Positions 1 through 9,512 of a stretch of 64,000 nucleotides of DNA are shown here, one piece after another (positions within the stretch are counted from its first letter, which is position 1; the number at the start of each line of letters is the position of its first letter). Made by a program: the position numbers and the translations under genes. The notes below the pieces were generated by a model, which was given only the letters and a program-made list of their open reading frames with translations, made no database searches and was not told where the DNA came from. Source of the stretch: Vulcanimicrobiota bacterium (lineage in GTDB: Bacteria > Vulcanimicrobiota > Xenobia > Xenobiales > JADMJV01); the NCBI GenBank assembly GCA_019637395.1, contig JAHBVR010000008.1, positions 248,001 to 312,000 on the forward strand, read 5' to 3'.

Positions 1-1100
1 ACCGCCGACTCGGCGTCCTTGCCCTGAGCCCGGGCTTTTTGGAACTCGCTCAGCATCTGGATGCTGAAAGTGATGCCCAGCCCGGTGAGGATGGTGACGA
101 AGTGAACGGTGAGCAGATTCAGTTGGCCCACCGTCAGAGCGGCAAAGCCGATCGACCAGCCCAGCCCCAGCACCAGACTGATGACCGCGCACAGGGGCCG
201 GGTGATCTGGCCAAAAGCCAGCACCAGCAGTAGCGAAGTGAAGAGCAGAGCGGCGGCGGCGCAACGAGTGGCGTCGCCGCGGGCGGTAATCATCTCCTCG
301 GTGTTGATGGCCGGTTCGCCGGTGACCATGATGTAAGCGTCGGGAATCTGGCGGCGCACCCCGGCTACCAACTGTTCCAGTTCCTTCAGGGTGGCGATGT
401 CGGCCAGAAAGGAGCCGGACAGATCGGCGGGGAGCGCCACCAGCATGAAGGTCTTACCGTCGGTCAGTTGATTGTAAAAAACGGTCTGACCGGGCGCGAC
501 GGTGCGCCCTTCGAGCATTTGCACGTCCGCTGGAAAACTGCCCAGCGGGCTTTGGAACTGGCTGCGCCCGCCACTCTCGAGGCTGTCGGCCAGGCCTTCC
601 AGAGTGCGTGTCAACATGGGCAAAAAGGGGCGTAACTCGCGCTGCAGACCGGGGTCGTCCAGGACCAATTCCAACTGACGCAGCAGGGTCTCGGGCCGGG
701 GATGGGCGGCCAGCAGATCCAGCCAGGGTCGGGCTGCGCTCAGCCAGCCTTTCAGTCGGCGCAGGTCTTGGAGGCGTAAGAAGTAGAGTCCGTGAGCCGA
801 GGCTTTGGGCAAGTCCAGACGGTAAAAGACGTGTTGAAAATACGGGCTCTTTTCCAGGCCGCGGCCCAGCAAGTCGGTGGCCTGGCGGGCCTGCTCCTCG
901 TTTTGACCGCGCACCAGCACCACGTAGTCGGTGGTGCGGCCAAACTTTTCCCGGTAGCGGGCCCAATCCATCTGGACCGGGTTGTGAGGGTCGAGCAGCT
1001 GGGTACGGTCGGTGGTGAAGCTTAGCTGCTGCCAGGCCAGCCACAGACTGAGCAGCGCCAGCGCCACCCCCAGAGTGAGCTTGAGCGCGGATCTAAGCAT
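1..1100 (-). CDS. RND/MMPL family exporter (HpnN-like), N-terminal part, cut by the window edge
   Basis: The gene starts at an ATG at 1100 and reads without a stop to position 1, so about 366 residues are present and the rest lies outside the window. It begins with one membrane segment (about residues 5-24) after MLRSALK. A large periplasmic region follows, and then, from about residue 285, closely spaced hydrophobic segments. This is the layout of the first half of MMPL/RND exporters, including the HpnN subgroup that moves hopanoids to the outer membrane. The substrate cannot be told from the sequence. The start codon is only 10 bp from the start of the divergent DedA gene, so each promoter must overlap the other gene. 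Confidence is good for the superfamily and moderate for the HpnN-like label. Confidence 0.8.
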   Translation of the reverse strand, partial: MLRSALKLTLGVALALLSLWLAWQQLSFTTDRTQLLDPHNPVQMDWARYREKFGRTTDYVVLVRGQNEEQARQATDLLGRGLEKSPYFQHVFYRLDLPKASAHGLYFLRLQDLRRLKGWLSAARPWLDLLAAHPRPETLLRQLELVLDDPGLQRELRPFLPMLTRTLEGLADSLESGGRSQFQSPLGSFPADVQMLEGRTVAPGQTVFYNQLTDGKTFMLVALPADLSGSFLADIATLKELEQLVAGVRRQIPDAYIMVTGEPAINTEEMITARGDATRCAAAALLFTSLLLVLAFGQITRPLCAVISLVLGLGWSIGFAALTVGQLNLLTVHFVTILTGLGITFSIQMLSEFQKARAQGKDAESA

Positions 1101-1110
1101 GGAGGGGAGG

Positions 1111-1764
1111 ATGAATTCTTCTCAACACGAACCCGCTCCTGTGAAAATCTACTTGCATGCTTTCTTCGTGTGGATTATGTCCGTTCTCAAGACGGGCGGC
1201 TATCCCGGCATCGTGTTGCTGATGGCCATGGAAAGCAGCATCTTTCCCATCCCCTCGGAACTTGTCATTCCACCTGCCGCCTATTGGGCCTCCCAAGGCC
1301 AAATGAGTTACTTCGGCGTGATTCTGGCCGGCACGTTTGGTTGCTGGCTGGGATCGGCCCTCACCTATGCGGTCAGTTTAAAATTGGGCCGCCCCCTGGT
1401 CACCCGTTTCCTGGTATCCGAGAAAAAGCTGGAGGTGGGCGAGCGTTGGGTAGCGGAATTTGGCCGCGACGGCGTCTTCTTCGCCCGGTTGCTGCCGGTG
1501 GTGCGCCACTTAATCGCCATCCCCGCCGGCGTGGCCGGCATGAACTTCTGGACCTTCAGTTGGACCACCGTGCTCGGTTCGGCCATCTGGTGTTCGGTGT
1601 TGACCTGGTTCGGTCCGCAGATTATCACTCCGGAAATGTTCGACTCTCCCGACGCGATGAAGGCGGCCGTCAAGGCCAAGACCAAAATGATCGTATTGCT
1701 GATCGCGGTGGTGGCCGGCGCCTACGGCTTGATGCGTTACCTCACCCGTCCGAAAAAAGGTTAG
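1111..1764 (+). CDS. DedA family membrane protein
   Basis: A 218-residue integral membrane protein of the DedA/SNARE-associated (PF09335) family. These proteins act in the inner membrane and are linked to lipid-carrier (undecaprenyl phosphate) flipping and membrane homeostasis. The N-terminal motif with ESSIFPIPSE at about residues 32-41, the re-entrant glycine-rich stretch, and the later FFARLLPVVRHLIAIPAG segment with its conserved Arg are typical. The start at 1111 was chosen because GGAGG lies 5 nt upstream; an in-frame ATG at 1099 is part of that ribosome binding site region and less likely. The gene is divergent from the RND exporter and lies 26 bp before the MoxR operon in the same direction. 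Confidence 0.92.
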   Translation: MNSSQHEPAPVKIYLHAFFVWIMSVLKTGGYPGIVLLMAMESSIFPIPSELVIPPAAYWASQGQMSYFGVILAGTFGCWLGSALTYAVSLKLGRPLVTRFLVSEKKLEVGERWVAEFGRDGVFFARLLPVVRHLIAIPAGVAGMNFWTFSWTTVLGSAIWCSVLTWFGPQIITPEMFDSPDAMKAAVKAKTKMIVLLIAVVAGAYGLMRYLTRPKKG

Positions 1765-1790
1765 CTCCGGGGTGCCCGGAACCTTTCTGT

Positions 1791-2777
1791 ATGCGTGACA
1801 GGGTGGACCGCTTCGCCGACCAGTTTCAGAAGATTCGGGGACAGTTACAACAGGTCGTGGTCGGTCAGAGCGCTCTGCTCGATCAGGTGCTCTGGGCCCT
1901 GGTGGCGGGTGGCAACGTGCTGCTCGAAGGGGTGCCTGGACTGGGCAAAACCCTGTTGGTCAAGACACTGGGGCAGGTTCTCGAGCTTTCCTTTGCCCGC
2001 TGCCAGTTTACTCCTGATCTTATGCCTTCCGATATTCTGGGTACGCAGATTTTGGAAACGGCGCCGGACGGCAGCCGCCACTTTCGCTTCCAATCCGGCC
2101 CGGTCTTCACCAATCTTTTGCTGGCCGACGAAATCAACCGGGCCACGCCCAAGACCCAGTCGGCTCTGCTGGAAGCCATGCAGGAACGGCAGGTGACGGT
2201 AGCCGGTCAGGCTCACCTCTTGCCGGACCCGTTCTTCGTGCTGGCCACCCAGAATCCCATCGATATGGAAGGCACCTATCCGCTGCCCGAGGCCCAGGTG
2301 GATCGCTTCATGTTCAAGGTCCAGGTGGAGTTCCCCAGCCAGGACGAACTGGCCACCATCCTGGATTTGACCACCGGTGCCCGATTGCCCGGCGTGGATG
2401 CGGTTTGCGGGGGTGAAGAGTTGCGTGATATGCAGAAGCTGGCCCGCGATGTGCAGGTCGCCCCGGAAATTCGCCAATCGATTGCGCGCTTGATCCGCCA
2501 GACCCACCCCTTGCTGGCCGAGGCTTCCGAGCAGGTACGCAAATATGTCCGCTACGGTTCCAGCCCGCGCGGGGGCCAATCGATTCTGCTGGCGGCCAAG
2601 GCGCGCGCCCTGGCCGCGGGCCGGCTCAATGTTTCCCTGGAGGACGTGCAAACGGTCGCCCTGCCCTGCCTGCGCCACCGGGTATTGCCCAGCTTTGAAG
2701 GGGAAGCCGAGGGAGTGGCCGCCGAAACCGTCTTACGTCCTCTCATTGAAGGATTGCGCGTCGAGGTCAAAGTTTGA
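1791..2777 (+). CDS. MoxR family AAA+ ATPase
   Basis: A 328-residue MoxR-type AAA+ ATPase. Walker A is GVPGLGKT at residues 47-54, Walker B is LLLADE at about 109-114, and the AAA lid follows the sensor region with FVLATQNP. MoxR proteins act as chaperone-like ATPases working with von Willebrand factor A proteins, commonly encoded just downstream. That is exactly the context here, since DUF58 and two VWA genes follow in the same operon. The ATG at 1791 was chosen because it is the first start after the DedA stop and gives the usual family length. The stop overlaps the TTG start of the next gene by 4 bp, which suggests translational coupling. Confidence 0.95.
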   Translation: MRDRVDRFADQFQKIRGQLQQVVVGQSALLDQVLWALVAGGNVLLEGVPGLGKTLLVKTLGQVLELSFARCQFTPDLMPSDILGTQILETAPDGSRHFRFQSGPVFTNLLLADEINRATPKTQSALLEAMQERQVTVAGQAHLLPDPFFVLATQNPIDMEGTYPLPEAQVDRFMFKVQVEFPSQDELATILDLTTGARLPGVDAVCGGEELRDMQKLARDVQVAPEIRQSIARLIRQTHPLLAEASEQVRKYVRYGSSPRGGQSILLAAKARALAAGRLNVSLEDVQTVALPCLRHRVLPSFEGEAEGVAAETVLRPLIEGLRVEVKV

Positions 2778-4540
2778 AAACCTGGCTGCTGGCCGCCTTG
2801 CTTTGCATTCCGGCCGCCGCTCAGGAGCCGGCCGCCTTACTGGAAGCTCGCTCGGTTTTCGGCGATATCGTTCGCTACGGTTGCCCTTTCCAGGCCGATG
2901 TCGAGGTGGGCGTCCAGGGCAATCTAAGCCAGGATTGTCTTTTGGAGGTCGACGGTGGCCGGGCCGAACTCACCTCGCGCACTCCCATCAGGCTGGCTCC
3001 CGGTAAGCGGAGTTACCAGCTCCCCATCGTTTGCGCCCAGTATGGCCAGGACGTGCGTCTGAGAGGTACGACTTTGGCCAATGCCACCACCTCGATGCAG
3101 CCCTCGGTGGCCAGCGACCAGGATTATATGGCGCTGACTCTGGTGCCGCGCAAAAACCAGTTCAGCTACCTGGGCGGCTACAAGAGCCTGCTCAAGCAGG
3201 GGGAATTTCGCCTGAACCAACCACGCAAGGGGGCCCAATTACCCGACTTGTGGTGGACCTATCTGGGGCACGACGCAGTGGTTGTTTACGATTTGCCGGC
3301 CCTGAAGCTGAGTGATCGGGTCGAAGCGGCGCTCATTGATTACACTCAGGCCGGGGGCAATCTGGTGCTGGTGAGCAACACCGACCCGCAGGAACTGCAC
3401 GGCAGTCGCCTGGCCGATCTGGCTCCCTTGCGGGCGCGGGCTTTTGACCGCTCCAACGGTTTATTGACGGGCGAATTGGCGGCCGGCGCCGAAACGGCGC
3501 TGGTCCATCACGACCTGCCCTTACTGCTCAGGCGCAGCTATGGTTCGGGCACGGTCTGGCAGGTGACCGCCCCCATCGAAACTCAGGACGTGCTAGGCAC
3601 CAGGGTGACCCAAGCGGTCTGGCAAAAAGTTTTGGCCCAGCAGGGCAGCGTGGAAGTGCGCAAGGCCTTCGAGGAATACAGCGACCGGCTTTCGGTCCTA
3701 CCCGAATTGCCCGCTCCGGCCACGGCCGCGCTGGCCTGGTACCTGGCCGGCTACGTGCTGATCGTGGTGCCCGGCATCTACATCTACCTGCGGCGTAAAG
3801 ACCAGGTGTTACGCTTGATCTTGGTGGTTCCGGCCTGCTCCTTGTTGATCACCTTCATCGCCTACTTCATCAACTCGAGCGGTCGCGGGCGCGAATTGGT
3901 GCTGCGCGAGTTGGGCACGGCCTGGGTGCGCGGCGGCCAGAAAGAGCTGGTGCTGCGCCAGCAGGGAGTGCTTTTCTCGCCGGCCGCTCTGCGCTTTTCC
4001 CTGGATTTTCCGGCCGACACCTTGATGCGGCCTCGTTACCGAGCCCGCGATGAGCAACAGCATGTTCTCGATTGCCGCGGAGAGTCGTTGGTGCTGGAGC
4101 CCGAGAAGCTGCGCCAATGGGGCTTGAGTCGTTGGGGAGGATTGGGACTGCGCCGGTTGAGCGGACCGATCTCTTTCAAGGCCAAGGAAGGGGTGGGAAT
4201 GCTTAGAGTCACCATCGATAATCGAAGTGACCTGCCCGAATGCAAAGCGGTGGTGATCACCAGCGCCGGTGCTTGCAGCCCGGCCTTTGACGTCCGCCAG
4301 GGACGCAACCAGGAGCAGATTGATTTGAAGAAAATGTCCGACCTGCGCAGCCAGCTCAAGGCGCAGGAAAGTGAAGAAGACGCCGGTTCGCTGAGCCAGG
4401 AGTTGCAGGGACGCCGCCTGCCCGGCCCGGCCCTGGTGATGACGGTGCCGGACGGGCGTTTTGCGGTGATGCACTGCCAGGGCCTGAACCCCAAGACCAT
4501 TCGCCACACCTACCTGATTGTGTCGGAGGATCCGCCGTGA
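2774..4540 (+). CDS. membrane-anchored periplasmic protein of the MoxR/VWA operon, function unknown
   Basis: A 588-residue protein that starts at a TTG overlapping the MoxR stop. It has a signal peptide (about residues 1-17, ending PAAAQ), then a large extracytoplasmic region, then two closely spaced membrane segments around residues 316-368, then a further soluble domain. The part around residues 170-300 has the alternating hydrophobic pattern and a GGNLVLVS motif seen in glutamine-amidotransferase-like (GATase1-like) folds that often accompany VWA operons. I do not recognise a named family with certainty. By position it probably forms part of the membrane complex served by the MoxR ATPase. 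The stop overlaps the GTG start of the ABC ATPase. Confidence 0.8.
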   Translation: MKTWLLAALLCIPAAAQEPAALLEARSVFGDIVRYGCPFQADVEVGVQGNLSQDCLLEVDGGRAELTSRTPIRLAPGKRSYQLPIVCAQYGQDVRLRGTTLANATTSMQPSVASDQDYMALTLVPRKNQFSYLGGYKSLLKQGEFRLNQPRKGAQLPDLWWTYLGHDAVVVYDLPALKLSDRVEAALIDYTQAGGNLVLVSNTDPQELHGSRLADLAPLRARAFDRSNGLLTGELAAGAETALVHHDLPLLLRRSYGSGTVWQVTAPIETQDVLGTRVTQAVWQKVLAQQGSVEVRKAFEEYSDRLSVLPELPAPATAALAWYLAGYVLIVVPGIYIYLRRKDQVLRLILVVPACSLLITFIAYFINSSGRGRELVLRELGTAWVRGGQKELVLRQQGVLFSPAALRFSLDFPADTLMRPRYRARDEQQHVLDCRGESLVLEPEKLRQWGLSRWGGLGLRRLSGPISFKAKEGVGMLRVTIDNRSDLPECKAVVITSAGACSPAFDVRQGRNQEQIDLKKMSDLRSQLKAQESEEDAGSLSQELQGRRLPGPALVMTVPDGRFAVMHCQGLNPKTIRHTYLIVSEDPP

Positions 4541-5466
4541 TCGTGTGCCAGAATCTGAGCAAGTCCTACGGCGAGCATAAAGCCCTGCAGGACCTCAACC
4601 TGACCCTGGAAGCGGGGGATGCTTTCGGATTTATCGGGCCCAACGGGGCCGGCAAATCGACCACCATTCGCATTCTGGCCACCCTTCAGGAACCGAGCGA
4701 AGGGGAGGCCTGGGTGGGCGGTCATTCGGTGCTCAGCGAACCGGACGCGGTGCGCGAGGTTCTCGGCTACATGCCCGATCAGTTCGGCCTCTACGAGGGA
4801 ATGCGTAGCTGGGAGTACCTGGAGTTCTACGCCGCCGCCTACCGGGTGCCGCGTCAGCGCTGGAAGGGATTGATCGACGAAGTCCTGGAGCTGACCGACC
4901 TGACGGTCAAGAAGCAGTCCTTCGTGGAGACGCTTTCGACCGGCATGCGCCAGCGGCTGTGTTTGGCCAAAACCTTGCTGCACGATCCCAAAGTCTTGAT
5001 TCTGGACGAGCCGGCCTCGGGCCTGGACCCGCGCGCCCGCATCGAGCTGAAGCTATTGCTCAAAGAGTTGTCGCGCATGGGCAAAACGCTGCTGGTCAGT
5101 TCCCATATCCTCCCCGAGCTGGCCGATTTCTGCAATAAGGTGGGCATCATCGAAGCCGGACGGTTGTTGGCCTCGGGTCCAGTCAACAGCATTCTGGCTC
5201 AGGCCAGCCGAGATCGTTTTCGGCTCCGTATTCGCGTGCTGCAAAAGAACCAGGAGGCTCGCCAACTGATCGAAAAGAGCCTGGAAGCCGACGATGTTGC
5301 GGAAGAGTCGGATGCTCTGGTGTTGAGTACGGCAGTCGGTCTGGAGGGCCAGGCTGACCTGCTGGAAAAACTGGTGCGCGACGGTTTTCGCCCGGTGGAG
5401 TTCTCTCAGCTCAAGACCGATCTGGAGCAGATTTTCCTGGAAGTAACGCAAGGGATCACCCAATGA
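4537..5466 (+). CDS. ABC transporter ATP-binding protein
   Basis: A 309-residue ABC ATPase of the CcmA/ABC-2 class. Walker A is GPNGAGKS at residues 34-41, the signature motif is LSTGMRQR at 133-140, Walker B is LILDEP at 154-159, followed by a SGLD D-loop and the H-loop histidine at residue 190. The signature has LSTGM instead of the usual LSGGQ, a variant common in ABC-2 exporters. The C-terminal 90 residues form the accessory domain typical of this class. The start is a GTG overlapping the upstream stop, and the stop overlaps the ATG of the permease, so the pair should be co-translated. This type is often found with gliding-like or surface-assembly systems; the substrate is unknown. Confidence 0.93.
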   Translation: MIVCQNLSKSYGEHKALQDLNLTLEAGDAFGFIGPNGAGKSTTIRILATLQEPSEGEAWVGGHSVLSEPDAVREVLGYMPDQFGLYEGMRSWEYLEFYAAAYRVPRQRWKGLIDEVLELTDLTVKKQSFVETLSTGMRQRLCLAKTLLHDPKVLILDEPASGLDPRARIELKLLLKELSRMGKTLLVSSHILPELADFCNKVGIIEAGRLLASGPVNSILAQASRDRFRLRIRVLQKNQEARQLIEKSLEADDVAEESDALVLSTAVGLEGQADLLEKLVRDGFRPVEFSQLKTDLEQIFLEVTQGITQ

Positions 5467-6908
5467 AGTTTCTCCACTCGCTGGCCGGCTGGAGCTGGAA
5501 CAATCCGGTGACCCTCAAGGAATTGCGCATCGGTTTGCGCGAGCGCCGCATTTTCATTCTGCAGACCGTCTACCTGTGCTTTTTGCTGCTGGTCAGCTTG
5601 ATGTATCTGCCCAATATGTTCGTGACCCCCAACTCGGAGCAGTTGGCCGAGCGGGGCAAAGAATTCTTCTTCCTGCTTTTCGCTCTGCAGCTAATGCTGC
5701 TGCTGGTGACGGCGCCGGCTCTGACCTGCGGCAGTCTTTCCTCGGAACGCGAGCGCCACAGTCTCGATATGGTGCTGGCCTCGCGCATCACCAGTGGCCA
5801 GTTAGTCTCGGGCAAACTGGGCTTCGCCGCTTATTGCCTGATCTTGCTGCTGGCCTCGGCGCTGCCGCTGGCCTCGATCTGCTTTTTTCTGGGCGGCGTC
5901 ACCCTGTGGGAAGCTTTTGCCTGCTATTTCGAGCTGTTTCTCTTCGGCATGCTGGCCGCCTGCGTGGGCCTCTTCTCGTCGGCCCGCGAGTCGCGCAGCA
6001 ACTATGCGACCGTGCAGAGTTACCTGCTGGTGCTGGCCTCTTCCTTCCTGATCCCGTTCTATCTCGCGCTACGCTTTGAAGATCACAGCAGCACCCATGT
6101 CACCCTCGGCCCTTACTTTTGGACTTTCAACCAGGTCTGGGAGCTGAGCGTTTATCATTTCTTCGTAGGCATCGCCGGCTACCTGATCAGTTTTCTCTTC
6201 GTCAAAGCTCGCCACCGGGTTCGGCCCGAAGCCCGCAATCTCAATGCCATGGCCGGCTTGTTCCTGCTGCTCTATCTCTTTTGCCTGGCCTGGGCGGCCG
6301 GCCTCTACTCGCTGGCTTACTCGGGCAGCAATCACACCGATCAGGACCCGCTGGCCGTGCTGATCTACCTGGCCCATATCTGCTTCGTAGGATTTTTTCT
6401 CAATCCCGGCCAGTTGGAGTCCCGGCTGGAACAGCAACGCTTTCGCGCCAGCCCCTTTTCCCGGCCCCTTTTTTGGCTGGGCCTGTGTGTGCTCGGCTGT
6501 CTGGCGCCCATGGGCATTCTCAAGATGCTGGCTCTCAAACAGGACTTCAGTGTCTGGAATCTAACCTTCACGCTCTTTTTCCTCGGCGTCTACCCGCTCA
6601 GCGTCAGGTTTTTTCAGCGGGCCTGGCTGCCGCGCTGGCAGTTTGCCTGGGTCTACTACGCAGGCCTGGTGTTGCTGCAGTTTTTTCCCGCTCTGGGCTC
6701 GTTCAGCGCCCAGGGCAGCTACTGGCGTATGACCTTCGTGTCGCCCTTTTCCACCCTCTTTTCGCTGGCGGACTGGAGCGGTCATCGGCCCTACAATGAC
6801 CGCGAGGAGATTTTTGTCCTGGCTATCGGCTTTCATCTGTTATTGATGCTGGTGCTGGGCGCTGTTTATCGGTGGCGTACGCGGCGCCCCCCGCAATCCG
6901 TTGCTTGA
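5463..6908 (+). CDS. ABC-2 type transporter permease
   Basis: A 481-residue polytopic membrane protein with roughly ten to twelve hydrophobic segments. The N-terminus (NNPVTLKELRIGLRERR) is the cytoplasmic amphipathic stretch typical of ABC-2 permeases, followed by the first membrane helix and a loop containing SSERERHSLD, the conserved coupling-loop motif of this family. It pairs with the ATPase immediately upstream (ATGA overlap). Its stop lies 8 bp inside the next gene, again suggesting coupling. The transported substrate is not evident. The location between a MoxR ATPase and DUF58/VWA genes suggests a role in one envelope complex, but that is inference. Confidence 0.88.
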   Translation: MKFLHSLAGWSWNNPVTLKELRIGLRERRIFILQTVYLCFLLLVSLMYLPNMFVTPNSEQLAERGKEFFFLLFALQLMLLLVTAPALTCGSLSSERERHSLDMVLASRITSGQLVSGKLGFAAYCLILLLASALPLASICFFLGGVTLWEAFACYFELFLFGMLAACVGLFSSARESRSNYATVQSYLLVLASSFLIPFYLALRFEDHSSTHVTLGPYFWTFNQVWELSVYHFFVGIAGYLISFLFVKARHRVRPEARNLNAMAGLFLLLYLFCLAWAAGLYSLAYSGSNHTDQDPLAVLIYLAHICFVGFFLNPGQLESRLEQQRFRASPFSRPLFWLGLCVLGCLAPMGILKMLALKQDFSVWNLTFTLFFLGVYPLSVRFFQRAWLPRWQFAWVYYAGLVLLQFFPALGSFSAQGSYWRMTFVSPFSTLFSLADWSGHRPYNDREEIFVLAIGFHLLLMLVLGAVYRWRTRRPPQSVA

Positions 6909-7806
6909 CCCGGTTAGCAGGGGGGGGCCAGGCGGCGACGGCAGTCCCCCCCTGAACTCATGGTTGCGTGCGCGCCTGAGTTCTTTGCGTCTGGTTTCCC
7001 CGCGCCAGGGCCCGCAGACCAACCTGGCCGGCGCTCATCGCGGCCGGCGCCGGGGCCGCTCCATGGAGTTTGCCGAACATCGCGATTATTCCCCAGGGGA
7101 CGACCTGCGCCACCTGGATTGGGCCGCCTTCGCCCGCAGCGAACGTTTGGTGATCAAGGAATTTGAGTCGGAGTTGGAACGCACCGTGCTGGTGGCGGTC
7201 GACCTGTCGGCTTCCATGTCCGAGAGCAAACGCCGCCTGGCGCTGCAGTGCGCGGCTGCTTTCAGTTGGATCGCCCTGAACGGGCAGGACCGCCTGGCTC
7301 TGGCCGCCCTGGGGTCAGGCCCACGCTATCATCCGCCAGTGCGCGGGCGGGGACAATGGGGGCGTTTGATGGAGTGGCTGAGTTCCGCTCCCGCCGGGGG
7401 CCGGGCTCAATTGACCGATTCCTTGAAAGGGCTGGCCCAGCGTTTGCCGCGCAGCAGTCTGGTGCTGGTGCTCTCCGACTGGCTGGAAGAAAATGCCGGG
7501 GAGGCCCTGACCTTTGCCCACTATCGCAAGCATCAGGTGGCGGCGCTGCAGATTTTGGACCTGGAAGACAGCCAGCCGCCCTGGTTGGGCCCGCTGCGCC
7601 TGGAAGACATCGAGACGGCCGAATTTCGCCAACTGAGTCTGGAGGCTCAGGCCCTTCAGTATTACCAACAAGCTCTGGAAGAACATAGCGGGCAGCTTCG
7701 CGAGCAATGCCGGCGCCTGGGTTTCCATTTTCATTCCTGCGCCAGCCTGGATCGTCCGGAGGATGTGCTGCTGCGCCAGCTGGTCGAACGCGGGTGGCTG
7801 GTGTGA
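6901..7806 (+). CDS. DUF58 domain protein
   Basis: A 301-residue DUF58 protein. The diagnostic core is present at about residues 56-90: the EFAEHRDYSPGDDLRHLDW stretch followed by an Arg-rich segment and KEFESE. A VWA-like fold follows, with DLSAS at residues 101-105, which matches a metal-ion adhesion (MIDAS) DxSxS motif. DUF58 proteins occur in MoxR operons and are thought to link the ATPase to VWA proteins at the membrane. The start is uncertain: I use the TTG at 6901, overlapping the permease stop, because upstream coupling is the rule in this operon. No strong ribosome binding site is visible, and an internal TTG near 6964 is possible. Confidence 0.88.
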   Translation: MLDPVSRGGPGGDGSPPLNSWLRARLSSLRLVSPRQGPQTNLAGAHRGRRRGRSMEFAEHRDYSPGDDLRHLDWAAFARSERLVIKEFESELERTVLVAVDLSASMSESKRRLALQCAAAFSWIALNGQDRLALAALGSGPRYHPPVRGRGQWGRLMEWLSSAPAGGRAQLTDSLKGLAQRLPRSSLVLVLSDWLEENAGEALTFAHYRKHQVAALQILDLEDSQPPWLGPLRLEDIETAEFRQLSLEAQALQYYQQALEEHSGQLREQCRRLGFHFHSCASLDRPEDVLLRQLVERGWLV

Positions 7807-9512
7807 AGGATTGGGGCTGGAACGCTCCGTCGCAGGTGGTCTGGCTGTGGGTACCGCTGGTCCTGCTGCTGCTCTACCTTTTCCGCCCCCGCCATCGTCC
7901 TCAGTCGGTGGCGGCGGCTTTTTTGTGGCGCCGCGTGGCGGACAAGTTGGGCGGGCAGAGTCTCTGGCTGCGCCTGCAAAGTCAGCGCCTGCTCTGGCTG
8001 CAACTGCTTTTTTGCACGTTGGTCATCCTGGCCCTTTTGAGGCCCTATCAAGTGCGTCCCGGCCTGGTGGCCCGTCAGGTGGTGCTGATCGTGGACCTGT
8101 CCGCCTCCATGGGAGCGGCCGACCGCCTCCCCGCCAGCCTGGCCGAGGCCCGCCAGATCGTGCGCCAGGCTCCCAACGGCTGCGAGTTCGCTCTGGCCAC
8201 TCTGGATACCAATCTGCAGATGCTGCAGCCCTTCAGCGAAGATCGAGTCTCCCTTGATGCCCAGTTGGCCGGACTGCAGGTGCAGGCGGTCACCGGCCAG
8301 GACAAGCGGGTCGCCCCCCTGGTCCTGTCGCTTCTGAAGAACAATCCGCAGGCTCAGATTCACTGGTTCTCCGACCACCCGCTGCCGGGAGTCAACTGCA
8401 TCGCCCATCTGGCCGACCAGGGACGGGTCAATTACGCCATCGATTCTTTCCAGAGCAGTCCCGAGCAGCTTTTCCTGGCCCTGCGTAACTATGACGGCCA
8501 GGCGGCCCAGTTGCGCGTGCGCATCCGTGGCGCCGAAGATTTTCTGGTGGAGCGCGTCTGTTCGTTGCGCGGGCGGGGACGCCACTCATTGCAGATTCCC
8601 CTGGTCGGAAGCCAGGGTCCCTATCGAGCCGAAATTCTTACCAAGGATGATCTGTCTTTGGACAATCAGGCCTTCTGCCTGGAGGCCCATCGAGTGCCTA
8701 TGCGCTTGATCAGCCACGGCCAGGTTCCTTTGTTTCTAGAACAGGCCGCCCAGGCCGCCACGGGTTTGACGCTGTTGCGCGGTGAAATCGCCACTTCCGG
8801 TATTCACCTCTGGAGCACTCTGCCCGAATCCAGGGAACTGCCGCCGGGACGGCACATCGCGGCGGCGCCTCCGGCCAGTTGGGTGCGGGCCAAAGTCGAG
8901 GATGAGGGGCCGATCTTGCTTCCCGGCCTGCTGCAGCGCGACTGGCGCTTTCGCGTTTCCAGTCAGCGCTGGGGCGCGCGCCAAAGCTTGCAGGTGGGGC
9001 TGAACGGAATCGAGCCGGTGCTGGTGGATTCGACCGGGGAGGCCCTGCTGGTGCAGCGGCAACAGGCCCTGGTCTGGTTGTTTCCATTGGAAAATTCCGA
9101 CCTGCCGCTCTCTCCCGACCTGCCCGTCATTCTTTCGAGCTGGCTGAAGACGCACACCGACCCCTCCCAGGCCCAGAGCGTAGGCCTGCTCTGCGGCACC
9201 CGCGCCCGCCTCGACGGCCCCGCACCGCTGCAATTGAAAGGACCACGTGGGACCATCCGGTTGGAAGGCCTGGAATGGCAGCCAACCTGGCCCGGTCTTT
9301 ACCGTTACGAGGGAGGTCAGTTAGCCGTCAACTTTTACTCTCCCGAGGAATCTGATCTCGACCGCCCCAAGCTGGCGGCTCAGCCGGCGCCGCCCGTTTC
9401 CGAGGAGTTGCTGACACGCCCGATGAGCCAGGAATACACTCTCCCTCTCATCGCCCTGGGACTGCTGGTGCTGCTCTGGGAGTATCGTTGCTGGTGGGGG
9501 GACAAACGCTGA
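7803..9512 (+). CDS. BatA-like membrane protein with VWA domain
   Basis: A 569-residue protein with the BatA N-terminal layout: a membrane segment at about residues 13-27, the charged FRPRHR stretch, an amphipathic region, and a second membrane segment at about 62-80. A VWA domain follows with VDLSASM (MIDAS DLSAS at 98-102). The rest is a long extracytoplasmic region ending in a C-terminal membrane helix near residue 550. BatA-type proteins are thought to present VWA domains at the inner membrane for protein complex assembly under MoxR control. The GTG start at 7803 overlaps the DUF58 stop by 4 bp, and the stop shares one base with the ATG of the next gene. Confidence 0.86.
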   Translation: MKDWGWNAPSQVVWLWVPLVLLLLYLFRPRHRPQSVAAAFLWRRVADKLGGQSLWLRLQSQRLLWLQLLFCTLVILALLRPYQVRPGLVARQVVLIVDLSASMGAADRLPASLAEARQIVRQAPNGCEFALATLDTNLQMLQPFSEDRVSLDAQLAGLQVQAVTGQDKRVAPLVLSLLKNNPQAQIHWFSDHPLPGVNCIAHLADQGRVNYAIDSFQSSPEQLFLALRNYDGQAAQLRVRIRGAEDFLVERVCSLRGRGRHSLQIPLVGSQGPYRAEILTKDDLSLDNQAFCLEAHRVPMRLISHGQVPLFLEQAAQAATGLTLLRGEIATSGIHLWSTLPESRELPPGRHIAAAPPASWVRAKVEDEGPILLPGLLQRDWRFRVSSQRWGARQSLQVGLNGIEPVLVDSTGEALLVQRQQALVWLFPLENSDLPLSPDLPVILSSWLKTHTDPSQAQSVGLLCGTRARLDGPAPLQLKGPRGTIRLEGLEWQPTWPGLYRYEGGQLAVNFYSPEESDLDRPKLAAQPAPPVSEELLTRPMSQEYTLPLIALGLLVLLWEYRCWWGDKR

